A DNA stretch of 64,000 nucleotides, from contig DJVG01000038.1 of the NCBI GenBank assembly GCA_002441095.1, positions 291 to 64,290 on the forward strand, read 5' to 3'. The DNA comes from Elusimicrobia bacterium UBA6262 (GTDB lineage Bacteria > CAYTYR01 > UBA6262). Shown in pieces: positions 7,874 to 16,007 of the stretch. The translations under genes and the position numbers were made by a program. The notes under the pieces are model-generated. The model searched no databases. It worked only from the letters and a program-made list of their open reading frames with translations, and was not told the DNA's origin. Numbering within the stretch: position 1 is the stretch's first letter; the number at the start of each line of letters is the position of its first letter.

Positions 7874-9319
7874 TTGAAGAAACACATTCGACGGATATTA
7901 CTTTTAGCATTTAGCATTCAGCTTTTAGCAGCTGTTGTTTTTGCGGCCAATGTCAAAATTGTTGGCCGGCAGATGTTTGTCGATGGGAAGCCGTTCACGG
8001 TTAAAGGGGTTAATTACGGTTATACGCCGGTTGGTTCAGGATATGCTACCTATGACTGGTCAATTCACCCTGAATTCTATAAAGCTGATTTTGCGTTGAT
8101 CCGGGCGATGGGCGCCAATACCCTGCGCTTACACAATTTACCTACCGATGATAAAATGCTGGATGCAGCCTATGAATATGGTTTATATGTGATCATTACG
8201 ATACCAGTCAGCTGGGTTGATAATCTGGCCAGCACCGCCGGCCGGGATACAGTGCTGGCTGATGTCACTACGTATGTCACCAGGTGGAAAGACCATCCGG
8301 CGATATTGATGTGGTGTATAGGAAACGAGATAAATTACTGGAACATCGTAGACAGGCATGCTACCCCTAGATATTCTGATTGGTACAGTCTATTGAATGA
8401 GTGCGCCCGTACCGCGCATGAGATCGAAGGAGCGCATTATCATCCGGTAACCACCGCCGAATCCGAGATCGCTAATCTCGGTACGGCGAGTAACGGTTCA
8501 GATGATGCTTCTATGCCTGATCTCGACCTGTGGGCAGTGCAGGTATATCGGGGGAATACACCTGGTTTTGCCACCATGTTCACTGATTGCCAAGCCAAGA
8601 GTGCGAAACCTTTTGTGATTACTGAATTTGGCTGCGACGCGTATAATACTCGTACCCAGAAGGAGGATCAAACAGCCCAGGCTGATTGCATCCAGGGTAT
8701 GCTGGATACTTTGCACCTGAACTTATCTGCTGATAGCCCGGACCGGGCTTTTGTCGGCGGTTGTTTATTCCAGTGGGCTGATGACTGGTCCAAAAACCAG
8801 TGGGGTGCGGCAAACAGTACCCATGATACCAGTGCTACCTGGAATAGCCCGAATTATTATGATTTTGAAGATACAGATACTAATAATATGAATGAGGAAT
8901 GGTGGGGCTTGTGCGCCATCAGTCCCGGAACTGATACCAAAACTCTGCGCCCGGCCTATTACAGGGTGCAGGATAAATGGGCGCCAAACAGCCAGGGCAC
9001 TGCCGCCAGCAGCAATGTTTTTGCGTCTGATATTACCAACTATCCTAATCCGTTCAATCCTGATAGCGGCACTACCACGATCGCTTTTACCGTAGCGCCG
9101 GGAACAGCGGTCAAAGTCAAGATCTACGATATAGCCGGCCGGCTGGTCAAAGTGCTGAAAGAAGAAACCATTGAGACCTATGCCCAATACCAGGTAGTCT
9201 GGGACGGCAAGGATGATGCCAATACGGCGGTAGCAAATGGTGTTTATATTTGTTTTGTTGAGGCTAACGGGACCCAGGGTACGGAAGTGAAATACCGCAA
9301 GATCCTGGCCTTGAAATAG
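7874..9319 (+). CDS. secreted clan GH-A glycoside hydrolase with C-terminal sorting-like tail
   Basis: This 481-residue protein has a signal peptide of ~24 residues. A TIM-barrel glycosidase domain (~26-370) starts 'VDGKPFTVKGVNYG'. The acid/base is E152 in CIGNEINYW and the probable nucleophile is E251 in VITEFGCDA. It resembles the GH2 catalytic barrel, GH5 and GH72 groups, and the family cannot be settled by eye. The C-terminal ~85 residues (NYPNPFNP, IYDIAGRLVKVL, NGVY, KILALK) match FlgD-Ig/type IX-like tails, suggesting export and surface attachment. The start is TTG with GGGAGA upstream. It is a close paralogue of the gene at 21217 (shared EFGCD, KEDQ, MNEEWWG). Confidence 0.82.
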   Translation: MKKHIRRILLLAFSIQLLAAVVFAANVKIVGRQMFVDGKPFTVKGVNYGYTPVGSGYATYDWSIHPEFYKADFALIRAMGANTLRLHNLPTDDKMLDAAYEYGLYVIITIPVSWVDNLASTAGRDTVLADVTTYVTRWKDHPAILMWCIGNEINYWNIVDRHATPRYSDWYSLLNECARTAHEIEGAHYHPVTTAESEIANLGTASNGSDDASMPDLDLWAVQVYRGNTPGFATMFTDCQAKSAKPFVITEFGCDAYNTRTQKEDQTAQADCIQGMLDTLHLNLSADSPDRAFVGGCLFQWADDWSKNQWGAANSTHDTSATWNSPNYYDFEDTDTNNMNEEWWGLCAISPGTDTKTLRPAYYRVQDKWAPNSQGTAASSNVFASDITNYPNPFNPDSGTTTIAFTVAPGTAVKVKIYDIAGRLVKVLKEETIETYAQYQVVWDGKDDANTAVANGVYICFVEANGTQGTEVKYRKILALK

Positions 9320-9354
9320 AGCTTGCGGGAGAGCTGTATTTAAGTTATATTTAT

Positions 9355-9388
9355 AGTATAGGGACTATACTTGATTACACAGATTAAA
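9355..9388 (+). repeat. small hairpin plus GATTACACAGATTAAA phrase
   Basis: AGTATAG-GGA-CTATACT (9355-9371) is a perfect small hairpin. It runs directly into TTGATTACACAGATTAAA (9371-9388), the same phrase as at 56370. It lies in the 120-nt spacer before the barrel-OmpA gene. Confidence 0.55.
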
Positions 9389-9439
9389 AGCAAATAGGTT
9401 CAACCTGCTATATTTGGTCAATTAATGTTCGGAGGGTGC

Positions 9440-12196
9440 ATGCGTTTTAGCAAGATCATTTTTATGCTTATAATTTTTTTAACGCTGGCGGTTAGCTCAA
9501 CTCGGGCGGCCGAGCAGCAAAAAGTAAAAAGCCTGCGCATTGACGGGAATTTGACTTTTGACCTCTTGGCGCATAAACTTCAACCAGGGTGGAGCATCTA
9601 TTCCAGTAACCTGGCGAAACTCTATACCCATGACCTTATTTCCACTGATAAGTGGCATTATGTCGGCGGGCAGACGCTGAATGTGGACTTTTCCTACCGG
9701 CCCAGCAAGAACTGGACCATGATGCTGGGCATTCTGGCTATCGGCAGCTATGCTGACCGTTTTTATATCCCTATTAATGATGAGCATCGTCTGAAATATA
9801 ACAACCAGAAGATCAAATGGACCAGAGGAGAAGTCGCATATAAAGGTGACCGTTTCCAGGCGTCGCTTAACGGCGGGCTGGGCCACTACCATTGGGAAAA
9901 TGAAGGCGATATGTTCCAGCTCTATCCGGAACAATTTGATGTTTATAATTACCGCCGGATCAGCGGCCGGCAAACGCCGCGCGGCCTGGACCTCAAATAT
10001 GCCGGGGATTTTGGCAAGCTGGAATTAGTGCATGGCGCGGAGCTGGTCTGGGGCGACCATACTTCCACATATGGCAAATATAACTGGCGCTGGGGCTATT
10101 TCAATAATGCTTTTATTTTCAAAAATGCGCGTATTTCCTGGGGTGAAAAACCCAAAGAACATTTAAATGCTTACGAACTAACCAGTAAAATTGATATGAT
10201 CGAATCGGTACCCATTGACTTGGGGATGCTGTATCAGCCATTCCGCCTGGGCCGGGAATTTCTCTATGTCGAAGAAACAGGCTCCAATAATTCATATACT
10301 ATCCCCGACAGCACGGCGACCATCAATACCGGTTCACGGCTGATTAAGTCCGGGACTACCAGTACCAGTGATGCGATCGGCTATAAAACCAAAGTTGGGT
10401 TCAGGTTCATTCCAGGGATTGAAGAAGTAAGCGTTGGTTATGCTCATCTGGGCGCGAGCGCCGGTAATAAGCAAGAATATTCAGGCGGGCTGAAGAAAGA
10501 AATTAATGCTTTTACTAACCTGGACTTTACCGGTATTTACCAAAAACCGATTTACGGCCCTTTACCGTATCTATTCGAAGGAGCGGCAACTGATCCCGGA
10601 GCCGGGGTGCTCAGGCCGCGGGCCAGGAATGATGCTTTCTGGGTGACTATGGAGAACCGGCAGGCGCATATCTATAAATTAACCCTGAACTTTGACCCTA
10701 CGCCCAGCAGTTGGTTATACCTGTGGCAGCCGAATATACTCGAAGAATGGAATATGAATCCCAAGGAAGATGCCACTATCGCCCTGGCTTTCCAGTACCA
10801 GGCACGCAAATATCCGACCACGACTGACCGTTGGTACTACCGGACCCGGGATGATGATATCCTCTGGGAAGGCGAATCAGACCCGACCAAAGAATTCTGG
10901 GACTATCGTCCCTGGGGTAAATGGCCTACTGGCTGGCTGCACAGCTTTAATACTATGATCAGGCTGATACCGGCACCTACCTACAAATACTGGATTAACC
11001 TGAAATGGGGACAGGATGTAGCGACCGGGGCTCTGGCTTATACTCATGATACTGATGAAAATAAGCCCATCACTAATTATTTCCTGGGCACTGTCTGGCT
11101 GGATAAGAAACCTTACAAAGCCAGCGCCACCATCGGCCGGGATGTCTGGGGCTGGGAAGAGTGGCACCAGCGGTTCGGCGGGACCAATGACCGGTTATAT
11201 AAGTTTTCTCTCAGCCGGACCTGGGAAAGCGCGCCTTTTGAATCTACTGACTCTACCTTGGGCGTTGAATATGTCGGGATCCGGGAGAAAGATAACCAAT
11301 ATGTTTATCCCGAGCTGGGCTCCTTTAATGAATGGCGGCTTTTCTTTAACCTGCATTTTGGTTCCCTGATGGTCTTCCACAAGGAGGAAGAAAAACCAGT
11401 GGTGGTAGAAGAAGGACCAAGCCGGCCTACTGTCAGCTTGACCGTTATGACGCCGGTATTTACTCCCGGCACGGGTGATAATCCTGAAGCTGTTTTTGCG
11501 CTGGCGGCCGCGGATAATAAAGGCCTTAAATCCTGGGAGATCAGTATCCTGGATATAAATGACAATCTAATGCAGACTTTATCCGGCAAAGGCCAGCCGC
11601 CGCTGGAAAAAGAATGGGATGGCACTGACTTGGCCAGCAAAGAGACTGCTCCTGAGGGAGATTATAAAGTCATTTTCAAAGTTATAAACATGTCTAACAA
11701 ATCAGCTAAGACTGATCCGCAGGTAGTGACCTTGCAAATACCGCAGATCGATATAGCCAAGGAAGTCCTGGCCGAAGCCCCGGTTGAGCTCAGGGAAGAA
11801 GAAAGAGGATTGGTGATGAATATCACTTCAGCCGTATTGTTTGACTTTGATAAATCCAAGCTGAAAGCAGAAGCGCTGCAATTACTGCCTGATGTAGTCA
11901 AACTGCTGGCTATGTATCCAAATAATAGAGTTCTGGTCGAAGGCTACACTGATTCAGTCGGATCCGAAGAATATAACCAGAAATTATCAACCCGCCGGGC
12001 GACTAGCGTCTATAACTATTTTATAGAACAGGGAATTGAGCAGGAACGGCTGGAAAAGAAGGGGTATGGCGAAACAAAACCAGTCGCCTCCAACCGCACT
12101 AATGCCGGCCGGACCCTTAACCGCAGGGTACAGATCATCCTGCTGAAGGAACCGGAAGAGGAAACAATAGGAAAACCGATGGTGGACCCAGAATGA
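9440..12196 (+). CDS. large outer-membrane barrel with Ig-like and OmpA C-terminal domains
   Basis: This 918-residue protein has a signal peptide of ~23 residues (cut near TRAA). About 630 residues rich in alternating aromatic strands follow (~30-655), probably a barrel. Next come an acidic/proline linker, a FlgD-like Ig domain (~670-770) and an OmpA C-terminal domain (~785-900: VLFDFDKSKL, VEGYTDSVGS, TNAGRTLNRRV). The Asp and Arg that bind peptidoglycan in OmpA are kept. It probably anchors the outer membrane to the wall; the barrel itself is not a family I recognise. ATG 9440 after GGAGGG is preferred to ATG 9425. The stop overlaps the next start by 4 nt (ATGA). Confidence 0.75.
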   Translation: MRFSKIIFMLIIFLTLAVSSTRAAEQQKVKSLRIDGNLTFDLLAHKLQPGWSIYSSNLAKLYTHDLISTDKWHYVGGQTLNVDFSYRPSKNWTMMLGILAIGSYADRFYIPINDEHRLKYNNQKIKWTRGEVAYKGDRFQASLNGGLGHYHWENEGDMFQLYPEQFDVYNYRRISGRQTPRGLDLKYAGDFGKLELVHGAELVWGDHTSTYGKYNWRWGYFNNAFIFKNARISWGEKPKEHLNAYELTSKIDMIESVPIDLGMLYQPFRLGREFLYVEETGSNNSYTIPDSTATINTGSRLIKSGTTSTSDAIGYKTKVGFRFIPGIEEVSVGYAHLGASAGNKQEYSGGLKKEINAFTNLDFTGIYQKPIYGPLPYLFEGAATDPGAGVLRPRARNDAFWVTMENRQAHIYKLTLNFDPTPSSWLYLWQPNILEEWNMNPKEDATIALAFQYQARKYPTTTDRWYYRTRDDDILWEGESDPTKEFWDYRPWGKWPTGWLHSFNTMIRLIPAPTYKYWINLKWGQDVATGALAYTHDTDENKPITNYFLGTVWLDKKPYKASATIGRDVWGWEEWHQRFGGTNDRLYKFSLSRTWESAPFESTDSTLGVEYVGIREKDNQYVYPELGSFNEWRLFFNLHFGSLMVFHKEEEKPVVVEEGPSRPTVSLTVMTPVFTPGTGDNPEAVFALAAADNKGLKSWEISILDINDNLMQTLSGKGQPPLEKEWDGTDLASKETAPEGDYKVIFKVINMSNKSAKTDPQVVTLQIPQIDIAKEVLAEAPVELREEERGLVMNITSAVLFDFDKSKLKAEALQLLPDVVKLLAMYPNNRVLVEGYTDSVGSEEYNQKLSTRRATSVYNYFIEQGIEQERLEKKGYGETKPVASNRTNAGRTLNRRVQIILLKEPEEETIGKPMVDPE

Positions 12197-12897
12197 AAAA
12201 AATAACCTCAGTGAAAATTATAATGATGATCTTGATGGGAATGTTTCTGGTGTCCTGTGAGAAAAATCCCATCACCCGCTTAACTGATCCGTTTGAGGAG
12301 GGAGCGCTGAATACCTGGAGCGGCGTCTTTAAAATTTATGACGATGACTTGATCACTGGCGGCAATGTGGCTTTTATCCCTTCAGACCTGTCTCCGCCGG
12401 ATAATAATATGACCCTTGATTTCCTGCATACGAGTAATAATCCTCCGGAAGGAAAAAAATGCCTGCGCTTTTCCTGGAATGGCCAGGACCAGGATTGGAA
12501 CGGCAAGAATGAACATGACTGGGCCGGTATGAGCCTGATCGTGGCTACTCACTGGTCGCTCTATGATGCGACTCCGAGCAAAGACTTATCTGCCGGCGGC
12601 TATACCAAGATCACGTTTAAAGCTACCGCTATCATTGATAGTAATACCTATGTGAAATTTGAAGGGCCGATCTCCACGACTACTGCTGCGCCGGCCAGGG
12701 GCGGCACCAGGTACCTGCGTTTGAATAGCACTGAACTGGGTGATTGGCAATCCTACACTATTAATCTTAGTAACGCTGATTTCAAGTCAGTAAAAGATTA
12801 TTTTAAAATCGTGATCGAGTATCCTGCCGGGATCGGTACTACTTCATACGGTAACGGGGGTATCGTGCTGGTTGATGATATCAGGTATGAACGATAA
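12193..12897 (+). CDS. outer-membrane lipoprotein with CBM-like domain
   Basis: This 234-residue protein has a lipobox (FLVSC, Cys ~22) and no Asp at +2, so outer-membrane retention is plausible. The rest is one beta-sandwich-like domain: DPFEEG, 'DWAGMSL', 'YTKITFKATA', 'LGDWQSYTINLSNADF' and a final 'VLVDDIRYE' strand. That last motif and the 'AGM/AGV..' segment are shared with the four paralogues at 13611-16772. Translation is coupled to the barrel-OmpA gene by ATGA overlap. Sugar binding is inferred from the fold. Confidence 0.65.
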   Translation: MKKITSVKIIMMILMGMFLVSCEKNPITRLTDPFEEGALNTWSGVFKIYDDDLITGGNVAFIPSDLSPPDNNMTLDFLHTSNNPPEGKKCLRFSWNGQDQDWNGKNEHDWAGMSLIVATHWSLYDATPSKDLSAGGYTKITFKATAIIDSNTYVKFEGPISTTTAAPARGGTRYLRLNSTELGDWQSYTINLSNADFKSVKDYFKIVIEYPAGIGTTSYGNGGIVLVDDIRYER

Positions 12898-12943
12898 GGG
12901 AACAGAAACGCTTGAAAAATTGTCTAAATAGTAGGAGGGAAAT

Positions 12944-13582
12944 ATGTTCAGCTGCAAGCAGGTATTAAGGATCTTGGTATTAGCTCTGGCCGGAATAATG
13001 TTCATGTCCATATCTGCGGTTTCAGCGCGGGAAGCGGCCACTAATTTTAATTCTCGTACGCCAGGAAATGCGGCCCTGCGGTCGTTGATGCTGCCTGGCT
13101 GGGGGCAGTTCTTTAATGAACAGCCAACCAAGGGTTTTATTTTTGCCGGAGCGGAAATAGTAGCTATTGGGGCTGCTGTCATGATGAATTCCAGCGCTAA
13201 TAGTGTCTATAGTGATTATGAAACGCAAAGAACCCAAACCCTATATAATAGCTATTCCAGTAAAGTTGATACAGCTAATATGTTTGTCTATGCTGCCGCA
13301 GCTATTTGGGTCGGCAATGTAATTGATGCCTATTTTTCGGCTGATAGCGGGACCAGTACAAAGAGTAAAAAAAGCAGCACCATCAAGAAAAGCACCAAAA
13401 AGAAGAAGGTAGTAGAAGAAGAACCGGAAGAAGAGTATGAGGAAGAAATAGAAGAGGAAGAACCTGCTGAAGAGGAAGAAGAGTATGAAGAAGAAGATGA
13501 GTCGAAATTACCGGAAAGAGGCTTTTACCTGCAAGCTAAAGGATTACACCAGTTAGGAATAGCATACCGCTTTACTTTCTAA
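12944..13582 (+). CDS. DUF5683-like membrane protein with acidic C-terminal stretch
   Basis: This 212-residue protein has a signal or anchor helix (~8-28), then 'RSLMLPGWGQFFNEQPTKGFIF' of DUF5683-type proteins with a second hydrophobic helix. A third hydrophobic stretch lies near 'MFVYAAAAIWVGNVIDAY'. A Lys/Ser-rich segment is followed by ~45 residues that are nearly all Glu/Asp/Tyr, ending in a strand-like 'GIAYRFTF'. The function is unknown. The acidic tract could bind cations or a basic partner. A good AGGAGGG site is at 12932-12938. Confidence 0.6.
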   Translation: MFSCKQVLRILVLALAGIMFMSISAVSAREAATNFNSRTPGNAALRSLMLPGWGQFFNEQPTKGFIFAGAEIVAIGAAVMMNSSANSVYSDYETQRTQTLYNSYSSKVDTANMFVYAAAAIWVGNVIDAYFSADSGTSTKSKKSSTIKKSTKKKKVVEEEPEEEYEEEIEEEEPAEEEEEYEEEDESKLPERGFYLQAKGLHQLGIAYRFTF

Positions 13583-13610
13583 CTAACCATATATCAAAGG
13601 GGCAGGGATA

Positions 13611-14219
13611 ATGTTCAAGAAAAGCTTATCAATACTTGCATTGATCGGGATGAGTATAGGGATATGTATGGTAGTTGCGGCGGCAGCTGCCAGCGGCACT
13701 TTTAAGATGTTTCCTGTCTATACTGATGCTAAATCAGCTGATAATCATTATATCCCCAGCGGCTGGATGGGTGATTATGGTGATCTTAAAGTAAAGGATA
13801 TGTATGCTGAAAATCCGCACAGCGGGGCTACCTGCCTCCAGTGGAAATATAATGCCAAAGGAGCGCAAAATGCCGGCTGGGCCGGGGTATATTGGCAGAA
13901 TCCGGCGAATAACTGGGGCAGTAAAAAAGGCGGCTATGAATTAACCGGCGCAAAAAAATTGATATTCTGGGCGCGGGGAGAAAAAGGTGGTGAGATAATT
14001 GCTGAAGTAGGGGTTGGCGGCATTACCGGGAAATATGCCGACACTGACAAGGTAAGTGAGGGTCCAATTAAGCTTTCTAAAGAGTGGAAAAAATATGAGA
14101 TCAATGTAAGCGAGGCTGACCTGACGTATATCAGCGGCGGTTTTTTCTGGGTGGCTAAGGGCGAAGATATGCCTGAGGGCGGCATGACCTTTTATCTTGA
14201 TGATATCAGGTTTGAGTAA
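13611..14219 (+). CDS. secreted CBM-like protein, tandem paralogue 1
   Basis: This 202-residue protein has a signal peptide (~27 residues) and then directly one domain of ~170 residues. The domain carries the family's marks: PSGWMGDYGDL, NPHSG.TC, AGWAG.YWQNPANNWG, KKGGY.LTGAKKL.FWARGEKG, GPI.L..EWKKYEI, ISGGFFWVA and the closing FYLDDIRFE. The overall pattern resembles CBM11-like/jelly-roll sugar-binding modules, with many exposed Trp and Tyr. No catalytic residues are evident. It is the simplest of four neighbouring copies and has no linker. Confidence 0.65.
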   Translation: MFKKSLSILALIGMSIGICMVVAAAAASGTFKMFPVYTDAKSADNHYIPSGWMGDYGDLKVKDMYAENPHSGATCLQWKYNAKGAQNAGWAGVYWQNPANNWGSKKGGYELTGAKKLIFWARGEKGGEIIAEVGVGGITGKYADTDKVSEGPIKLSKEWKKYEINVSEADLTYISGGFFWVAKGEDMPEGGMTFYLDDIRFE

Positions 14220-14249
14220 AAACTTAAGGAAGAGGGGGGGAAGCAAAAC

Positions 14250-14933
14250 ATGAGAAAAGTAATTCTCATCAGTATTTCAGTGTTAGCAGTGATGGCAGCC
14301 AGTTTTTCGGCGATCACTGTGTTTTCGCAAGGCAAGATTTTCAATGTGCAGGTACCGGTTATTAATGCTGCGCCTATTGGAAAATCCATCAATCCTGATG
14401 GGGGGAAGACCGGATTCAAGTCATTCCCTATTTACACGGACAAGAATTCCCCGGATAACCATTATGCGCCAAGCGGCTGGATGGGTGATTACGGGGATAT
14501 GCGCCTGACTGACCGGTGGAGCCAGAATCCGCACAGCGGCACAACCTGTATCCAATGGAAGTATGTGCCGAGAGGCAGCCAGGGAGCTAACTGGGCCGGG
14601 TGTTTCTGGCAGAATCCCGCGAATAACTGGGGTTCAAAAAAGGGCGGCTATAACCTGACCGGAGCCAAGAAGCTGGTATTCTGGGCCCGCGGCGAAAAAG
14701 GCGCGGAAAGACTGGCTGAAGTGGGAGTCGGCGGCATCGACGGGGAATACTCTGACAGCGACAAGATCAGCATCGGTCCTATTGACCTGACTAAGGAATG
14801 GAAAAAGTTCGAGATCGACCTGACCGGAGCGGATATGAGCTACATTAGCGGCGGTTTTTTCTGGGCAGCCAGCGGTGACGATGTCCCTGAAGAAGGGGTC
14901 ACGTTCTATCTGGATGATATCAGGTTTGAGTAA
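14250..14933 (+). CDS. secreted CBM-like protein, tandem paralogue 2
   Basis: This 227-residue protein has a signal peptide (cut near VFSQ), a ~30-residue spacer and then the same domain as paralogue 1 with most signature positions unchanged (PSGWMGDYGDM, NPHSGTTC, NWAGCFWQNPANNWG, FWARGEKGAE, SGGFFWAAS, FYLDDIRFE). It lies 30 nt after paralogue 1 with a G-rich ribosome-binding site, so the copies are probably cotranscribed. High identity between the two implies a fairly recent duplication. Confidence 0.65.
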   Translation: MRKVILISISVLAVMAASFSAITVFSQGKIFNVQVPVINAAPIGKSINPDGGKTGFKSFPIYTDKNSPDNHYAPSGWMGDYGDMRLTDRWSQNPHSGTTCIQWKYVPRGSQGANWAGCFWQNPANNWGSKKGGYNLTGAKKLVFWARGEKGAERLAEVGVGGIDGEYSDSDKISIGPIDLTKEWKKFEIDLTGADMSYISGGFFWAASGDDVPEEGVTFYLDDIRFE

Positions 14934-14965
14934 GTCATATTTATAGATATGGAGGTGTATAAGCA

Positions 14966-15736
14966 ATGAAACTGCGTAAAATAATGATCTGTTTAATGGT
15001 CCTGCTGATGGGCGTAGTCATCTTGTCCACAGCCTCAATTGTGATCGGGGCAGTAATCGAGGATGAGGATGCGGCACCGGTAAAAAAGGCAGCGAAAACT
15101 AAAGTAACCCAAAAGAAAGCAGCTGTTGAAGCAGCTGTTGAGCCGGAGATAGAAGCAGAGGCGGCGAGTGAAAGCCCGTCTGCTCCTGGAGAGAAACCTT
15201 CCCGTACGAAGAAAGTCACTGCCTATCCTTTCTATGTTTACGAGAATGGGGCATCCAAACTCAATCACTTCTATCCGAGCGGCTGGATGGGTGATTACGG
15301 TGACTTGAGAGTGAATGTGAAAGAAATGGTCAATCCGCATTCAGCGCCAAGCTGCGTGAAGATCTCTTATACTGCTAAGGGTAAGAACGGCGCAGGCTGG
15401 GCTGGCATCTATTGGCAGCAGCCGGCTAATAACTGGGGTACAGCTAATGCCGGGTATAATATTACTGGCGCCAAAAAGCTGACCTTCTGGGCGCGCGGCG
15501 CCAAAGGCAATGAAGTGATCAATGAGTTCAAAGTCGGCGGTATCCAGGGCGAATACGCGGATACAGATGTAGCAGGTATCGGCCCGGTGAAACTGACCAC
15601 TGCCTGGAAAAAGTATGAGATCGACCTGGCTGGCAAGGACCTCAGCCGCATAGCCGGTGGTTTCTGCTGGGCAACTTCAGCTGACGAAAATCCAGACGGT
15701 TTTGAAATTTTCCTGGATGATATCATGTTTGAGTAA
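14966..15736 (+). CDS. secreted CBM-like protein, tandem paralogue 3, with Lys/Ala/Glu linker
   Basis: This 256-residue protein has a signal peptide (cut near IGAV), a ~65-residue charged linker (KKAAKTKVTQKKAAVEAA and further) and the shared domain (PSGWMGDYGDL, AGWAGIYWQQPANNWG, FWARGAKG, IAGGFCWATS, IFLDDIMFE). The linker would hold the binding domain away from the membrane or wall. GGAGGTG lies 8 nt before the ATG. Confidence 0.65.
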   Translation: MKLRKIMICLMVLLMGVVILSTASIVIGAVIEDEDAAPVKKAAKTKVTQKKAAVEAAVEPEIEAEAASESPSAPGEKPSRTKKVTAYPFYVYENGASKLNHFYPSGWMGDYGDLRVNVKEMVNPHSAPSCVKISYTAKGKNGAGWAGIYWQQPANNWGTANAGYNITGAKKLTFWARGAKGNEVINEFKVGGIQGEYADTDVAGIGPVKLTTAWKKYEIDLAGKDLSRIAGGFCWATSADENPDGFEIFLDDIMFE

Positions 15737-15744
15737 TGATGACA

Positions 15745-15787
15745 GAAACCGAAATCTGGAATTTGGCATTTGAAATTTGAAATTGCT
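15745..15787 (+). repeat. AAATTTGAAATT word repeat
   Basis: This is a copy of the AAAT-type word family (GAAATCTGGAATTTGGCATT and following). It stands at the left of a 270-nt gene-free spacer between paralogues 3 and 4. The rest of the spacer holds the inverted-repeat element at 15802 and the 48-bp repeat at 15937. Confidence 0.6.
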
Positions 15788-15801
15788 TTTTATTACGGGT
15801 T

Positions 15802-15918
15802 TCCCTCTGCTTCTCGAAGGAATGGTAAAAATAAGCCGACAATGGTGATTGTTCTATAGTAGATATAGCAACATCCTGTTTTGAGGCAAATATTATGCCG
15901 TTCTTCAGAGCAGAGGGA
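15802..15918 (+). repeat. 117-nt unit bounded by 10-bp inverted repeats
   Basis: TCCCTCTGCT (15802-15811) and AGCAGAGGGA (15909-15918) are perfect inverted copies ~97 nt apart, and the arms extend imperfectly inward (TTCTCGAAGG / GTTCTTCAG). No open reading frame is inside. It could be a miniature mobile-element remnant or a long stem. No target duplication is obvious. Confidence 0.4.
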
Positions 15919-15936
15919 CCTGTAAGAACTGGTTCG

Positions 15937-15984
15937 TAGTTTCAGCCAGAGGCTGATCCGCCTTTGGCGGAGATAGTTGATAGT
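15937..15984 (+). repeat. 48-bp dispersed repeat, copy 1
   Basis: This matches 53118-53165 at 47 of 48 positions. It contains two nested hairpins, CAGCC-AGA-GGCTG and CCGCC-TTT-GGCGG, and ends in GTTGATAGT. It lies 23 nt before the GTG start of paralogue 4. Confidence 0.8.
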
Positions 15985-16007
15985 AAAAGCAAAAAAATGA
16001 GGTACTT

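Noticed and set aside
15802..15918. Complete insertion sequence
   Set aside because: Far too short and without a transposase; at most a miniature element.
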